64,000 bases of DNA from VRUE01 sp963712595 (GCA_963712595.1 CAVQIM010000004.1:372001-436000); one strand, 5' to 3'. Shown: positions 36,172-44,595, counted from the stretch's first letter. Notes: generated by a model from the sequence alone, not told the origin. Made by a program: numbers and translations.

Positions 36172-37055
36172 CGCTCCTCCTCGTAGTAGGTGAGGAAGAC
36201 CTCCTCGAGGGTCGGGTGGGCGACTTCCAGATCGGCGACGGTGTGGCGGGAGATCGCCTTGACCACCGCGTCGAGGTCGCCGGCGACGTGGAAGGCGATC
36301 CGGCCGTCGCGGGACTCGACGTCGCTAACGCCCGGGATCGCGCGCAGCTCATCCGGGTCGATCGGCTCGGCGAACTCGACCGAGGCGCGGCGCTGGGTCC
36401 TGCCGAGCAGGTCGGCGACCCGCTCGACCGCGATCAGCTTGCCCTCGCGGATGATCCCGACTCGGTCGCAGACCCGCTCGACCTCGTCCAGCTCGTGCGA
36501 GGAGATGAAGACGGCGCAGCCGCGCTCGCGTTCTTCCCGAATCAGCGAGAGGAACTCCTCCTGCATCAGCGGGTCGAGGCCGCTGGTGGGCTCGTCGAGG
36601 ATCAGCAGATCGGGGCGGTGAAAGAGCGCCAGGATCAGACCGACCTTCTGGCGGTTGCCGCGCGAGAGCTGGCCCAGCGGGCGCTCCAGGTCGGCGCGGA
36701 AGCGCGCCGCGAGCTCCTCGGCTCGCCCAGAGTCCACGATGCCTCGCACCCGGCTCAGCAGCGAGAGGGCTTCGCGGCCGCTGGCCTCTTTGCCGTAGCC
36801 GAAGTCCCCCGGCAGGTTGCCGAGGCGAGCCCGGATCGCGACGCTCTCGCGGCGACTGTCGAGCCCGAAGATCCGGGCGCTGCCGCTGGTCGGGTGGAGC
36901 AGGTCGAGCAGGGTGCGGATCGTCGTCGTCTTGCCCGCGCCGTTGGGCCCGAGGAAGCCGAACGCCTCGCCCTGCTCAACCGTCAGGGTTACGTCCTCGA
37001 TCCCGCGGTGGGGGCCGTAGGTCTTGGTCAGCCGTTCGGCTTCGATTACACCCAT
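36168..37055 (-). CDS. ABC transporter ATP-binding protein
   Basis: A protein of 295 residues. Walker A GPNGAGKTT (about 36-44), signature LSRGNRQKVGL (about 133-143), Walker B LLILDEPTSGLDP (about 154-166) and switch His in SSHELDEVE. The C-terminal about 80 residues form the extra domain common in drug- or antibiotic-type ABC-2 exporters. The start MGVIEAERLTKTYG is set by homology; the track upstream is Arg-rich shadow of the PPK2 gene. It overlaps the permease by 4 bp and powers it. Confidence 0.92.
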   Translation of the reverse strand: MGVIEAERLTKTYGPHRGIEDVTLTVEQGEAFGFLGPNGAGKTTTIRTLLDLLHPTSGSARIFGLDSRRESVAIRARLGNLPGDFGYGKEASGREALSLLSRVRGIVDSGRAEELAARFRADLERPLGQLSRGNRQKVGLILALFHRPDLLILDEPTSGLDPLMQEEFLSLIREERERGCAVFISSHELDEVERVCDRVGIIREGKLIAVERVADLLGRTQRRASVEFAEPIDPDELRAIPGVSDVESRDGRIAFHVAGDLDAVVKAISRHTVADLEVAHPTLEEVFLTYYEEER

Positions 37056-37102
37056 TGCGCACTGGTGTTTACCAGCGACGGGCTGGGATCGGACCGTGTA
37101 CC

Positions 37103-37894
37103 TCACTCCACCCGGTAGCGGTTCGGGACGAAGGTCTGGGTGTCGACTGGGGGGCGGACGTAGGCGCGCTCCTGCCGGGGTGGGAACTCGAGCGGGTCGT
37201 TGTCGACCCGCTCGTAGGGGATCTGTTCGAGCAGGTGTGAGATCAGGTTGAGCCGTGCGGTCCGCTTGTCGTCGGCGTGGACGACGTACCAGGGGCACTC
37301 CTTGGTGTCGGTGTAGGCGAACATCTCGTCCTTGGCCTCCGCGTAGTCGACCCAGCGCGCTCGAGCCTCGACGTCGACCGGGCTCAGCTTCCAGCGCTTG
37401 GCTGGATCGTTCAGCCGGGCCCCGAAGCGGCGCTCCTGCTCCTCGTCGCTGACCGAGAGCCAGTACTTCACCAGCACGATTCCGGACCGTTGCAGGTTGC
37501 GCTCGAATTGCGGGCAGGTGCGCATGAACTCGGCGTACTCCTCCTCGCTGCAGAAGCCCATCACCCGCTCGACGCCGGCGCGGTTGTACCAGCTGCGGTC
37601 GAAGAGGACCATCTCTCCGGCCGAGGGAAGATGGGCGACGTAGCGCTGGAAGTACCACTGCGTGCGCTCGCGGTCGCTCGGTTTTCCCAGCGCGACGGTG
37701 CGAACGACCCGGGGGTTCGTCCGTTCGGAGATTCGCCGGATCACGCCGCCCTTGCCGGCCGTGTCCCGGCCCTCGAAGAGAACGACCACCTTCAGGCCCT
37801 CCCGCACGATCCATTCCTGCAGCCGCACCAGCTCGACCTGCAGGCGAGCCAGCTCCTTCTGGTACTCGCGCCTGTCGAGGACTTGGGTTTTCAG
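37103..37894 (-). CDS. ppk2: polyphosphate kinase 2 (PPK2)
   Basis: A 263-residue PPK2-family kinase that transfers phosphate between polyphosphate and nucleotides. Walker A FEGRDTAGKGG (about residues 34-44), the lid Arg region GKPSDRERTQWYFQRY, Walker B-like LFDRSWYNR, and conserved KYWLSVSDEEQERRF are all present, as is the C-terminal PYERV block. The start codon is unclear. The conserved segment begins right at the preceding FAD gene's stop, and no ATG, GTG or TTG is available there in frame. The CTG at 37894 with AGG upstream is my choice; a later GTG would cut conserved sequence. It is 10 bp from the FAD oxidoreductase gene, so the two are cotranscribed. Confidence 0.88.
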   Translation of the reverse strand: MKTQVLDRREYQKELARLQVELVRLQEWIVREGLKVVVLFEGRDTAGKGGVIRRISERTNPRVVRTVALGKPSDRERTQWYFQRYVAHLPSAGEMVLFDRSWYNRAGVERVMGFCSEEEYAEFMRTCPQFERNLQRSGIVLVKYWLSVSDEEQERRFGARLNDPAKRWKLSPVDVEARARWVDYAEAKDEMFAYTDTKECPWYVVHADDKRTARLNLISHLLEQIPYERVDNDPLEFPPRQERAYVRPPVDTQTFVPNRYRVE

Positions 37895-37904
37895 GGCGCC
37901 GACC

Positions 37905-39608
37905 TCATAGGGGCGATGACGTGTGCTCGGCGGCTTGACCGGCGCTGCCGGCAGGGTCCAGTTCCTTGAGGTACTGGTGGACGAAGGCGATTGCCATGCT
38001 GCCCTCGCCGACGGCGGCGGCGACGCGCTTGACCGGGCCGAAGCGGACGTCGCCGCAGGCGAAGATGCCCGGGACGCTCGTCTCCAGGAGGTAGGGGTCG
38101 CGGTCGAGCGCCCAGTGCTCCGCTCGCATGTCGGAGCCCGTGAGCACGTAGCCACGGGGGTCGAGCGCGATCTCGGGCGGTAGCCAAGCCGTCTCCGCGT
38201 CCGCTCCGATGAAGATGAACAGACCGCCCGACTCGAGCTGGGACGTCTCGCCCGTGGCGGAGCTGCGGACGTCGATCGCTTCGAGCGAGCCCTCGCCGTG
38301 CACGGCCGCCACTTCGGTCTCGAACATCACCTGGATGTTCGACCGGGTGGCTAGCTGGTCGATGAGGTAACGCGACATGCTCTTCTCGAGCTTCTCACCG
38401 CGGCAAAGGATCGTCACGCTCTTCGCGTGGGTGGAGAAGAAGAGGGCGGCTTGGCCCGCCGAGTTGCCGGCGCCGATGATGTGGACGTCGAGGCCGTGGG
38501 TGTTCGAGGCTTCGCTGCGCGCTGCCCCATAGGAGATGCCCTTTCCGACCAGGTGGTCGAAGCCCTCGATCGAGAGGTGTCGCCAGGTCACCCCGCAGGC
38601 GAGGATGATCGTCCGCGCGCGGAGGACGTCACCGGCGTCGAGGTGCAGCTCGCGGTTTGCTGCGTCTACTCGCGTGATCGACCGAGTGACGAGGATCTCG
38701 GCGCCGAGCCTGCGCGCCTGCCTCAGCGCGCGGCTCGCCAGCTCGTCCCCCGAGACGCCCGACGGGAAGCCGAGGTAGTTCTCGATCCGGGAGGAGGTGC
38801 CGGCTTGCCCGCCGGGAGCCTCCCGCTCGACCACGATCGTGCGCAGGCCCTCCGACGCCCCGTACACGGCCGCCGCCAACCCCGCCGGCCCGGCCCCGAC
38901 GATCACCGTGTCGTACTCCGCGGCGCCCGCCTCGGTATCGACGCCGAGCAGCTCCGCCACCCTGCGGAGGTGGGGGCGCACTGCGGTCTTGCCGTCGATG
39001 ACCCGTATCGCGGGCCAGTCCGCTTCGGCGGGTAGGGCGCCACCCCACTGCCCCGCCGCATCCGGCGTCTCCGGCGTGAGCCACCTGAAGGTGATCTGGT
39101 TGCGGTCGAGGAAGCGGCGCAGCTCGGCGCAGGACGCGTCCCAGCGATGCCCAATCACGATCGCGCGGGGCGGCGGTGGGTCGGCGGCAATGCCCTCCAG
39201 GCCCCGCGAGCCGCCCATCCGGTGGCCCGCGAGCTTGCCGATTTCCTTGCCCACGTCCGGGACGACTGCCGCGACGGCGTGGTAGTCGTGGGCCTCGATC
39301 CGCATCACGCGCGATTTCTCCGCCGCCCGAAAGCCGACCGGGAACACCGTCCCGAGCACGATCGGCACCTCCCCGAAGACGTCCCCGGGTTGGCGCTCGC
39401 CGACGATGCGCTCTACTCCGTCGACGGACTTGATTGCCTCGATGCGCCCCTCGAGCACGGCGAAGATCGCCCGTTCGTCTCCCTCGTGCGCCGCGTATTC
39501 GCCTGGCACGAGGCTGAGATCCGCCGCCACGCGAGCAAGCCGCTCACGCTCGGCGGGGCCGAGAGTCGCGAAGATGGCGACCGCGCCGATCTCCTCCGTC
39601 GTCACCAT
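37905..39608 (-). CDS. cNMP-binding / glutaredoxin-like / FAD-dependent oxidoreductase
   Basis: A 567-residue three-part protein. Residues 5-125: cyclic-nucleotide-binding beta-barrel with GDVFGEVPIVLG at the phosphate-binding cassette. About 145-215: glutaredoxin-like fold (AIVIGHRWDASCAELRRFL) with a single Cys. About 225-567: thioredoxin-reductase-like flavoprotein with FAD motif GAGPAGLAAAVYGASEG, NAD motif IGAGNSAGQAALF and the FAD-closing ACGDVR. The redox-active CxxC of thioredoxin reductase is missing (ACGVTWRHL in its place). The ATG at 39608 begins MVTTEEIGAVAIF; upstream codons are not family-like. It is divergent from the 1-Cys peroxiredoxin gene, which may be its electron acceptor (inference). 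A paralogue lies at 51633. Confidence 0.88.
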   Translation of the reverse strand: MVTTEEIGAVAIFATLGPAERERLARVAADLSLVPGEYAAHEGDERAIFAVLEGRIEAIKSVDGVERIVGERQPGDVFGEVPIVLGTVFPVGFRAAEKSRVMRIEAHDYHAVAAVVPDVGKEIGKLAGHRMGGSRGLEGIAADPPPPRAIVIGHRWDASCAELRRFLDRNQITFRWLTPETPDAAGQWGGALPAEADWPAIRVIDGKTAVRPHLRRVAELLGVDTEAGAAEYDTVIVGAGPAGLAAAVYGASEGLRTIVVEREAPGGQAGTSSRIENYLGFPSGVSGDELASRALRQARRLGAEILVTRSITRVDAANRELHLDAGDVLRARTIILACGVTWRHLSIEGFDHLVGKGISYGAARSEASNTHGLDVHIIGAGNSAGQAALFFSTHAKSVTILCRGEKLEKSMSRYLIDQLATRSNIQVMFETEVAAVHGEGSLEAIDVRSSATGETSQLESGGLFIFIGADAETAWLPPEIALDPRGYVLTGSDMRAEHWALDRDPYLLETSVPGIFACGDVRFGPVKRVAAAVGEGSMAIAFVHQYLKELDPAGSAGQAAEHTSSPL

Positions 39609-39723
39609 CGGGGGCCAGGGTACTCCGCGGGCGTGCACCCCAGGGCCGACGCCGACTTCCGCCATCTACGATGAGCGCGGCGATTGTCGCTGCCGATGAA
39701 TCGATGACTACCAAGGAGGCACC

Positions 39724-40386
39724 ATGACGCTCAAGCTCGGAGATGTCGCACCGGACTTCGAGGCGAACACGACCGAGGGACCGATCAGCTTCCACGACTG
39801 GATCGGCGATTCGTGGGCCGTGTTGTTCTCGCACCCGAAGAACTTCACACCGGTGTGTACCACCGAGCTTGGCTACATGGCCTCGATCAAGCCCGAGTTC
39901 GACCGCCGCGGCGTGAAGATCATCGGTCTCTCGGTAGACCCGGTAGACAAGCACCCCGCCTGGGCAGAGGACATCGCCGAGACGCAGGGCGCCGCCCCCA
40001 ACTATCCGCTGATCGGCGACTCCGACTTCGCCGTGTCGAAGCTCTACGGGATGCTGCCGGCGGAGGTATCCGGCGACCCGACAGAGCGGACCCCGGCCGA
40101 CAACCAGACGGTCCGCAACGTCTTCGTCATCGGCCCCGACAAGAAGGTCAAGCTGATCCTCGTCTACCCGATGACGACCGGCCGCAACTTCGACGAGGTC
40201 CTGCGCGTGATCGACTCGCTGCAGCTGACCGCCCAGCACAAAGTCGCGACGCCGGCCAACTGGAACGAGGGAGACGACGTGATCATCGCCGGCTCCGTTT
40301 CCGACGACGAGGCCAGGGAGACCTATCCGGACGGGTGGGAGTCTCCGCGCCCCTACATCCGGATCGTGCCGCAGCCAGGAGGCTGA
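39724..40386 (+). CDS. 1-Cys peroxiredoxin (Prx6/AhpC-TSA family)
   Basis: A protein of 220 residues. Peroxidatic Cys45 lies in FTPVCTTE, with the catalytic Thr two residues upstream of Val-Cys and the conserved Arg further on (NQTVRNVFVIG). The long C-terminal domain (about 165-220, ending in YIRIVPQPGG) is that of the Prx6 group, and no resolving Cys is seen. It reduces peroxides in the cytoplasm using an external thiol. AAGGAGG lies just before the ATG, and a TACGAT box at 39667-39672 is the probable -10. The divergent FAD oxidoreductase is a candidate reductant partner. Confidence 0.93.
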   Translation: MTLKLGDVAPDFEANTTEGPISFHDWIGDSWAVLFSHPKNFTPVCTTELGYMASIKPEFDRRGVKIIGLSVDPVDKHPAWAEDIAETQGAAPNYPLIGDSDFAVSKLYGMLPAEVSGDPTERTPADNQTVRNVFVIGPDKKVKLILVYPMTTGRNFDEVLRVIDSLQLTAQHKVATPANWNEGDDVIIAGSVSDDEARETYPDGWESPRPYIRIVPQPGG

Positions 40387-40400
40387 TCCCAGCCTGGGTC

Positions 40401-40907
40401 TTAGCGCCGTGCCGTCAGGCCATCGAGCACTACCTCCACGGGCGACCGATGCTTATCGCTGCCGCCGGCCTCACGGGCGTGTCGCAGCTCCGTGGCAAGC
40501 TCGCCAACCTGCTGACCGAGGGTCCCGACCTCCTTTGCGGTCTTCACGACATCGCGCGATCTCACCCTCATCCTCTTGCCGCGGGGCACCTTGATCCCCA
40601 GCACTCTGCGGGGATGCGATCGACGGGCGCGCATCGCCTCGATCGCCATTCCCCCCGCAGCTCCGGCCAGCGCTGCACCACCGGCGAGCAACGGAGTCTT
40701 CGCCTTGCTCGCTGCCTTGCCCACGGTCTGACCGGCTTCCTTGGTCGAGCTCTCGACCGTCTGCCGGACGGCTTTGAGCCGAGTTTTCCCGTTTGAGCTT
40801 CGGCTGCCGGGAGAGCGTTTGGGGTGTGCCTGGGTCTCGCCGGGGCCCGGGGAACGTTTTCGAGTTCGGGGGCGTTTTGAGGACGCTCGAGTTTTGGCTT
40901 GAGCCAT
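40401..40907 (-). CDS. basic protein with glycine-zipper segment
   Basis: A 168-residue protein rich in Lys/Arg/Ser. Residues 1-70 are disordered and basic (SSKRPRTRKRS). About 70-95 is an Ala/Gly-rich hydrophobic stretch (LLAGGAALAGAAGGMAIEA) like a glycine zipper, followed by a basic linker (KVPRGKRMRVRSRD) and a C-terminal amphipathic helix (VGTLGQQVGELATELRHA). It could bind nucleic acid or associate with membranes. It is preceded by GAAGGA before the ATG. It belongs to a block of small stress-type genes (with CsbD). No family name is offered. Confidence 0.65.
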   Translation of the reverse strand: MAQAKTRASSKRPRTRKRSPGPGETQAHPKRSPGSRSSNGKTRLKAVRQTVESSTKEAGQTVGKAASKAKTPLLAGGAALAGAAGGMAIEAMRARRSHPRRVLGIKVPRGKRMRVRSRDVVKTAKEVGTLGQQVGELATELRHAREAGGSDKHRSPVEVVLDGLTARR

Positions 40908-40958
40908 GGTCCTTCACTCCTTCTCGTGCGGGGCCTCCACCGGAACCGGAGGCCTGTT

Positions 40959-41234
40959 TCAGCTTCTGTCTTCGAGCTCTTGCTCGCGCTCGCCAGCGCG
41001 TCTCTCGTCCAGCTCCGCCTCCGCCTCCGCCCGCCTCGCCCTTTCTGCGGAGAGGGCGGCCTCGCCTCGCTTCTGCTCGGCTTGGTCGCGGTGATGGCGG
41101 ACGTCGTCGTGCTGGGCCTCGACCTGTGCATCCCCGATCTCTCGTCTTGCCTGGGTGCGGCGGGCGATCGAAACGGCGACCACAACAAGGATCAGCACCG
41201 CGACAACGATGGCGATGATTGCGACGGTAGACAT
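40959..41234 (-). CDS. small membrane protein with charged coiled-coil tail
   Basis: A 91-residue protein with an N-terminal transmembrane helix (residues 4-24, IIAIVVAVLILVVVAVSI) and a long Glu/Arg/Ala-rich helix (about 28-90) that should form a coiled coil. The Shine-Dalgarno GGAGGAG precedes the ATG. The arrangement resembles small envelope-stress proteins. It is divergent from CsbD across a 209-bp promoter region (41235-41443) with no other gene visible. Confidence 0.65.
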   Translation of the reverse strand: MSTVAIIAIVVAVLILVVVAVSIARRTQARREIGDAQVEAQHDDVRHHRDQAEQKRGEAALSAERARRAEAEAELDERRAGEREQELEDRS

Positions 41235-41443
41235 TTACTCCTCCTGTCCCCGCCATGTGATTGCCCGGTTCCGCGGAAATAAAGGCTTTGCGAGCCCGGA
41301 CCCGATCGTGGCTGGCGCCTGTTCCACCCGCGAGTTCGCCAAGTCGATGATATTCGGTTTGGAGCGTTTCTCCTAACCGTTGCGTGAGCCACCGCAATGC
41401 CGGGTAGGTGGCCTTGACAATCGACGAAGCAAGGAGGGATGCA

Positions 41444-41623
41444 ATGACCGATGACGTGCGCAACAAGGAGGACGCCAAGGGGCGTCTCAAGGAAGCTGCC
41501 GGCAGCCTGACCGGCGATGACGATCTCAAGCGCGAGGGCAAGGTCGACAAGGCGACCGGAAAAGCCAAGGACGGGGTCGAGAAGGTGGCCGGCAAGGTCA
41601 AGGAGACGTTGAGGCGCGACTAG
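41444..41623 (+). CDS. CsbD family stress protein
   Basis: A 59-residue hydrophilic protein with the CsbD pattern: NKEDAKGRLKEAAGSLTGDDDLKREGKVDKATGKAKDGVEKV (split here by eye into Lys/Gly-rich helical repeats). CsbD proteins accumulate under general stress (sigma-B control in Bacillus); the molecular role is unknown. ATG 41444 has AAGGAGG at 41431-41437. A GGGTAG sequence at 41402-41407 could be a sigma-B/F-type -10 box, but the -35 is weak. Confidence 0.85.
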   Translation: MTDDVRNKEDAKGRLKEAAGSLTGDDDLKREGKVDKATGKAKDGVEKVAGKVKETLRRD

Positions 41624-41635
41624 CGAGGAGATTGC

Positions 41636-41884
41636 ATGCCGGCTTGGATCGCTCGACGCGCTGCGCCCGCGGTTTGGAAGCGCATCCCTTGGAGGATGGT
41701 GTGGGCTGTCGTGCTGTGGCTCGGTGCGAAAGGTCGCGATCGAGTCCAGGACAACCTGACTCAGAAAGAGCAGGATGAGCTCTGGCGGCTGGTCAAGAAG
41801 TCGAAAGGGCGCCCGAGCGCCCTGCCGCAGCGAGATCGAACCCGGATCAAGAACATCGCCGGGAAGGCAATCAAAGGCTCCTAG
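41636..41884 (+). CDS. small basic protein of unknown function
   Basis: An 82-residue protein. A Trp/Arg-rich amphipathic or membrane-associated N-terminus (about 4-32, with WKRIPWRMVWAVVLWLG) is followed by a polar helix (DNLTQKEQDELWRLVKKSK) and a basic C-terminus (RTRIKNIAGKAI). It lies 12 bp after csbD with GAGGAG before its ATG, so it is probably cotranscribed under stress. I do not assign a family. Confidence 0.6.
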   Translation: MPAWIARRAAPAVWKRIPWRMVWAVVLWLGAKGRDRVQDNLTQKEQDELWRLVKKSKGRPSALPQRDRTRIKNIAGKAIKGS

Positions 41885-41906
41885 CGGGGAGGGGTAGGGT
41901 CATCCG

Positions 41907-42329
41907 ATGAACCTCAAGACGCTGTTCGCTCCTGTCCTGGTCTTCTTGCTGCTCGGTCTTTCGGCGTGCGGGAGTGGGGAGGACGGCACCGCATCGACGA
42001 ATGCCGAGACCACGACAAGCACGCCCAGCGAGTCGAGTGGCAACGAACCTGCGCCCAGCGGGGAAGCCGTGCGAGCGGCCAGGGTCGAGATTGCCGGTTT
42101 CGCCTATGACCCGGATCCCGTAACCGTGCAGGTCGGCGGCAAGGTGATCTGGCTCAACCAGGACTCCGCGCCGCATACGGCGACCGCCGAGGACGGAAGC
42201 TTCGACACAGGGGCCCTCGCGGAAGGGAAGCTCAAGTCCGAGACTTTCAAGCAGCCCGGCACCTATGCCTACTTCTGCGAAATACATCCGAGCATGCACG
42301 GCAGCGTCGAGGTGGTCGAGAAGGGCTGA
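41907..42329 (+). CDS. cupredoxin (plastocyanin-like) lipoprotein
   Basis: A 140-residue protein. Signal peptide with lipobox LSAC (Cys about residue 21), Ser/Thr/Pro linker to about 55, then a cupredoxin barrel: FAYDPDPVTVQVGGKVIWLNQDSAPHTAT supplies the first His. The C-terminal loop FCEIHPSMHG supplies Cys, His and Met, completing a type 1 copper site. It is probably an electron carrier or copper-binding protein on the outer face. TAGGGT (41895-41900) ends 6 nt before the ATG, indicating a leaderless mRNA. A second secreted cupredoxin is encoded at 62060. Confidence 0.88.
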   Translation: MNLKTLFAPVLVFLLLGLSACGSGEDGTASTNAETTTSTPSESSGNEPAPSGEAVRAARVEIAGFAYDPDPVTVQVGGKVIWLNQDSAPHTATAEDGSFDTGALAEGKLKSETFKQPGTYAYFCEIHPSMHGSVEVVEKG

Positions 42330-42387
42330 TGATCGGCCAGCCCTCTCTGGCTCCATCGCGATCGCCGGACAACGTCGACGGTAGCCC

Positions 42388-43155
42388 GTGAGTGAGCGAG
42401 CGGACGCGAAAGCGACAGCAGTGCGTGCGGTCGTGCGCGGGGAGGTGCAGGGCGTTGGATTCCGCGAAGCGATCCTGTCCTGCGCGAACCGGCTGAGCGC
42501 GATGGGGTGGGTGCGCAACGAGGAGGATGGCAGCGTCCTCGTCCACGCCGAGGGGTCCGAGGGGGCGGTTGAGGCCCTGGTCGCGTTCCTTGGCGAGGGC
42601 CCGTCAGCCGCGCGGATCGCCGAGGTGACGATCGAGCAGGCAAAGGTCGAGGGCCACGAGCAGTTCGCGATTCGCGGCGTCAGCGCCGGCGCCTTCGTCG
42701 TTCAGGAGCACGCCGCCACGGCCCATCACTTCGACCTGCGCCTGGAGGTGGGCGGGGCGATGCGCTCGTGGGCGGTGCCGAAGGGCCCCTCGCTGGACCC
42801 CGCCGTCAAGCGCCTCGCCGTGGAGGTCGCCGACCACGCGATCTCCCACAACGACTTCGAGGGCAAGACCGCGGAGGGCGGCGTGATCGTCTGGGACCGC
42901 GGGCACTACGAGCAGGGCGGTCGGGTCGCCTGGCCGCAGGCGATCGAGCGCGGGCACGCCGTCTTCGTCCTGCACGGGGAGAAGCTGAGCGGCGGGTTCG
43001 CCCTGCAGCGCACCCGCCCCGGCGAGAAGCCCCAGTGGCTGCTGATCAAGCGCCGCGACGAGCAGGCGCGTCCGGGCTCGGACGTGGCCGCCGAGCGACC
43101 GGAGTCCGTGGCCAGCGGCCGCACGCTCGATCAGCTCCTCCAGGAAGACCCTTAG
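42388..43155 (+). CDS. acylphosphatase - LigD-type 3'-phosphoesterase domain fusion
   Basis: A 255-residue, two-domain protein in one uninterrupted frame. Residues 10-92: acylphosphatase, with the phosphate-cradle motif GEVQGVGFRE (catalytic Arg) and the partner Asn in GWVRNEEDGSV. About 100-230: DNA ligase D phosphoesterase-like domain, with FVVQEHAATAHHFDLRLE, SWAVPKGPSLDP and VADHAISHNDFEG, which carry the His/Asp metal ligands of the family, and IVWDRGHYE. The loop after FEG lacks the usual GEYG insert. This pairing is unusual: acylphosphatases clear acyl phosphates while PE domains trim 3'-phosphates or ribonucleotides at DNA ends. The neighbouring gene is ogt, which supports a DNA-repair context. 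A GTG start is used. Confidence 0.85.
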   Translation: MSERADAKATAVRAVVRGEVQGVGFREAILSCANRLSAMGWVRNEEDGSVLVHAEGSEGAVEALVAFLGEGPSAARIAEVTIEQAKVEGHEQFAIRGVSAGAFVVQEHAATAHHFDLRLEVGGAMRSWAVPKGPSLDPAVKRLAVEVADHAISHNDFEGKTAEGGVIVWDRGHYEQGGRVAWPQAIERGHAVFVLHGEKLSGGFALQRTRPGEKPQWLLIKRRDEQARPGSDVAAERPESVASGRTLDQLLQEDP

Positions 43156-43172
43156 GAAGCCGTTGGCGACAA

Positions 43173-43220
43173 ACGCATCCGACATTCACCCCACCCAAGT
43201 GTGGTCAAAGTCGGATGCGC
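43173..43220. repeat. 48-bp REP-like palindrome, copy B
   Basis: Arms 43173-43190 and 43203-43220 match as reverse complements at 15 of 18 positions around a 12-nt centre (CCACCCAAGTGT). It begins 17 bp after the stop of the acylphosphatase-PE gene and lies before ogt on the same strand. Confidence 0.88.
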
Positions 43221-43285
43221 TGCCCGAGCGGCCCGCTTCGGCCTCACGTCTCGCCGCCGCCGGTCGTTGTATGACAGTGGGCACT

Positions 43286-43825
43286 ATGAGCAGCAACCAA
43301 CTCGCATGGACGGTCTACGAGAGCCCACTGGGGCCGCTGACGGTGATCGCGGGCTCTGCCGGAGTGAGGAACGTCAACTTTCCCGGCCGCCAGCCACGGC
43401 TGGCGCAGAGTGCTCGGCGCCCGCTGCCGGAGGTGGCAGATCAGCTCGATGCCTACTTTGCCGGCGAGCGCAAGGCCTTCGACCTCGATCTCGATCTGCG
43501 CGGCACTCCGCTGCAAAAGTGCGTCTGGGAGCGGTTGCTGGAGATCCCATACGGCGCCACGACGACCTATGGCAACCTCGCCAAACGCATCGACGGGTCC
43601 CTCTATCCGGGCGGCGTCGAGCCCTACGAGCGCGCGCGCCTCGTCGGCGCGACGGTCGGCCGAACCCCGACGCCGATCCTGGTGCCTTGCCACCGGGTGA
43701 TCGGCTCCGATGGCTCCCTGACCGGATACGGCGGCGGCCTGCAGCGAAAGCAGGCGCTGCTCGATCTCGAGAGCAGGGGTGCGGCGGAGAAAGCGCCGGA
43801 GCCAAGCCAGCTGGCGATGCTATGA
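43286..43825 (+). CDS. ogt: methylated-DNA-protein-cysteine methyltransferase
   Basis: A 179-residue suicide repair enzyme. The N-terminal domain (WTVYESPLGPLTVIAG) leads to the active-site domain with WERLLEIPYGATTTYG and VPCHRVIG, placing the alkyl-accepting Cys at residue 135, followed by LTGYGGGLQRKQALLDLE. It removes O6-alkyl groups from guanine. The start is ATG 43286; ATG 43271 is an alternative adding five residues. Its stop overlaps the SDR start by 4 bp. Upstream lies a 48-bp palindrome and then the PE-domain fusion gene. Confidence 0.92.
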   Translation: MSSNQLAWTVYESPLGPLTVIAGSAGVRNVNFPGRQPRLAQSARRPLPEVADQLDAYFAGERKAFDLDLDLRGTPLQKCVWERLLEIPYGATTTYGNLAKRIDGSLYPGGVEPYERARLVGATVGRTPTPILVPCHRVIGSDGSLTGYGGGLQRKQALLDLESRGAAEKAPEPSQLAML

Positions 43826-44595
43826 GCGAGGATTCCACCCCGAGCACACGCCGGGTGGCGCTGGTCACCGGGGCGAGTAGGAAGGACGCGATCGCAGCGG
43901 CGGTGGCCCGACGCCTTGCCCCTGCGCATGACCTCCTGCTCACGGGCTTCGAGGGTGCCTCGTCTGCGGGGGGCGACGTGCCGACGCTGCTCGAGGAGCT
44001 GCGCGAGCTGGGGGCTCGCGCCGAGTACCTCGCCGCCGATCTCTCCGAAGCCTCCGCGCCGGGACAGGTCGTCGAGGCAGCGGTCGAGCGGTTCGGCGGG
44101 CTGGACACGCTGGTCGCGGCACACGCTCACTCCACCGTCACCCGGCTCGGCTCCCTCGACGCGGAGGAGATCGACAGGCACCTGATCGTCAACGTGAGGG
44201 CGACGCTGCTGTTGATCGAGGCGTTCGCGGGGGCACACGATTCCGAGCGGGCGCAGGGCCGGATCGTCCTCTTCAGCAGCGGCCAGCGCCTCGGGCCGAT
44301 GCCGGGCGAGCTGGCCTACGTCGCAAGCAAGGGCGGCCTCGAGGCGCTCGTCCTCTCGCTCACCGACACGCTCGCAGAGGCTGGCATCGCCATCAATGCC
44401 CTCAACCCAGGCCCGACCGACACCGGGTGGCTCTCGGGGGAGGACTACGAGGCGGTCCGGGCGCGGTTCCCGGCCGGGCGCTGGGGCACGCCCGACGACG
44501 CGGCCCGCGCCGTCGCCTGGCTGACGAGCGACGACGGCCGCTGGGTTACGGGGCAGGTGCTCGACTCCGAGGGTGGGTTCCGCCGCGGGGCATGA
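43822..44595 (+). CDS. SDR family oxidoreductase
   Basis: A 257-residue short-chain dehydrogenase. The N-terminal strand gives VALVTGASRKDAIAAAVARRL; the glycine-rich TGxxxGIG motif is degenerate (Lys-Asp in place of the usual Gly-Ile), which occurs in some SDRs. The catalytic YxxxK is AYVASKGG, preceded by the Ser of LFSSGQRLG, and NPGPTDTGW plus DDGRWVTGQVLDSEGG form the C-terminal family blocks. The substrate is unknown. Translationally coupled to ogt by ATGA; the functional link is unclear. Confidence 0.88.
   Translation: MSEDSTPSTRRVALVTGASRKDAIAAAVARRLAPAHDLLLTGFEGASSAGGDVPTLLEELRELGARAEYLAADLSEASAPGQVVEAAVERFGGLDTLVAAHAHSTVTRLGSLDAEEIDRHLIVNVRATLLLIEAFAGAHDSERAQGRIVLFSSGQRLGPMPGELAYVASKGGLEALVLSLTDTLAEAGIAINALNPGPTDTGWLSGEDYEAVRARFPAGRWGTPDDAARAVAWLTSDDGRWVTGQVLDSEGGFRRGA

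Noticed and set aside
41384..41407. Sigma-B/F promoter for csbD
   Set aside because: GGGTAG is present but the -35 element is poor (GTGA at 14 nt), so it was mentioned only as a possibility and not annotated.
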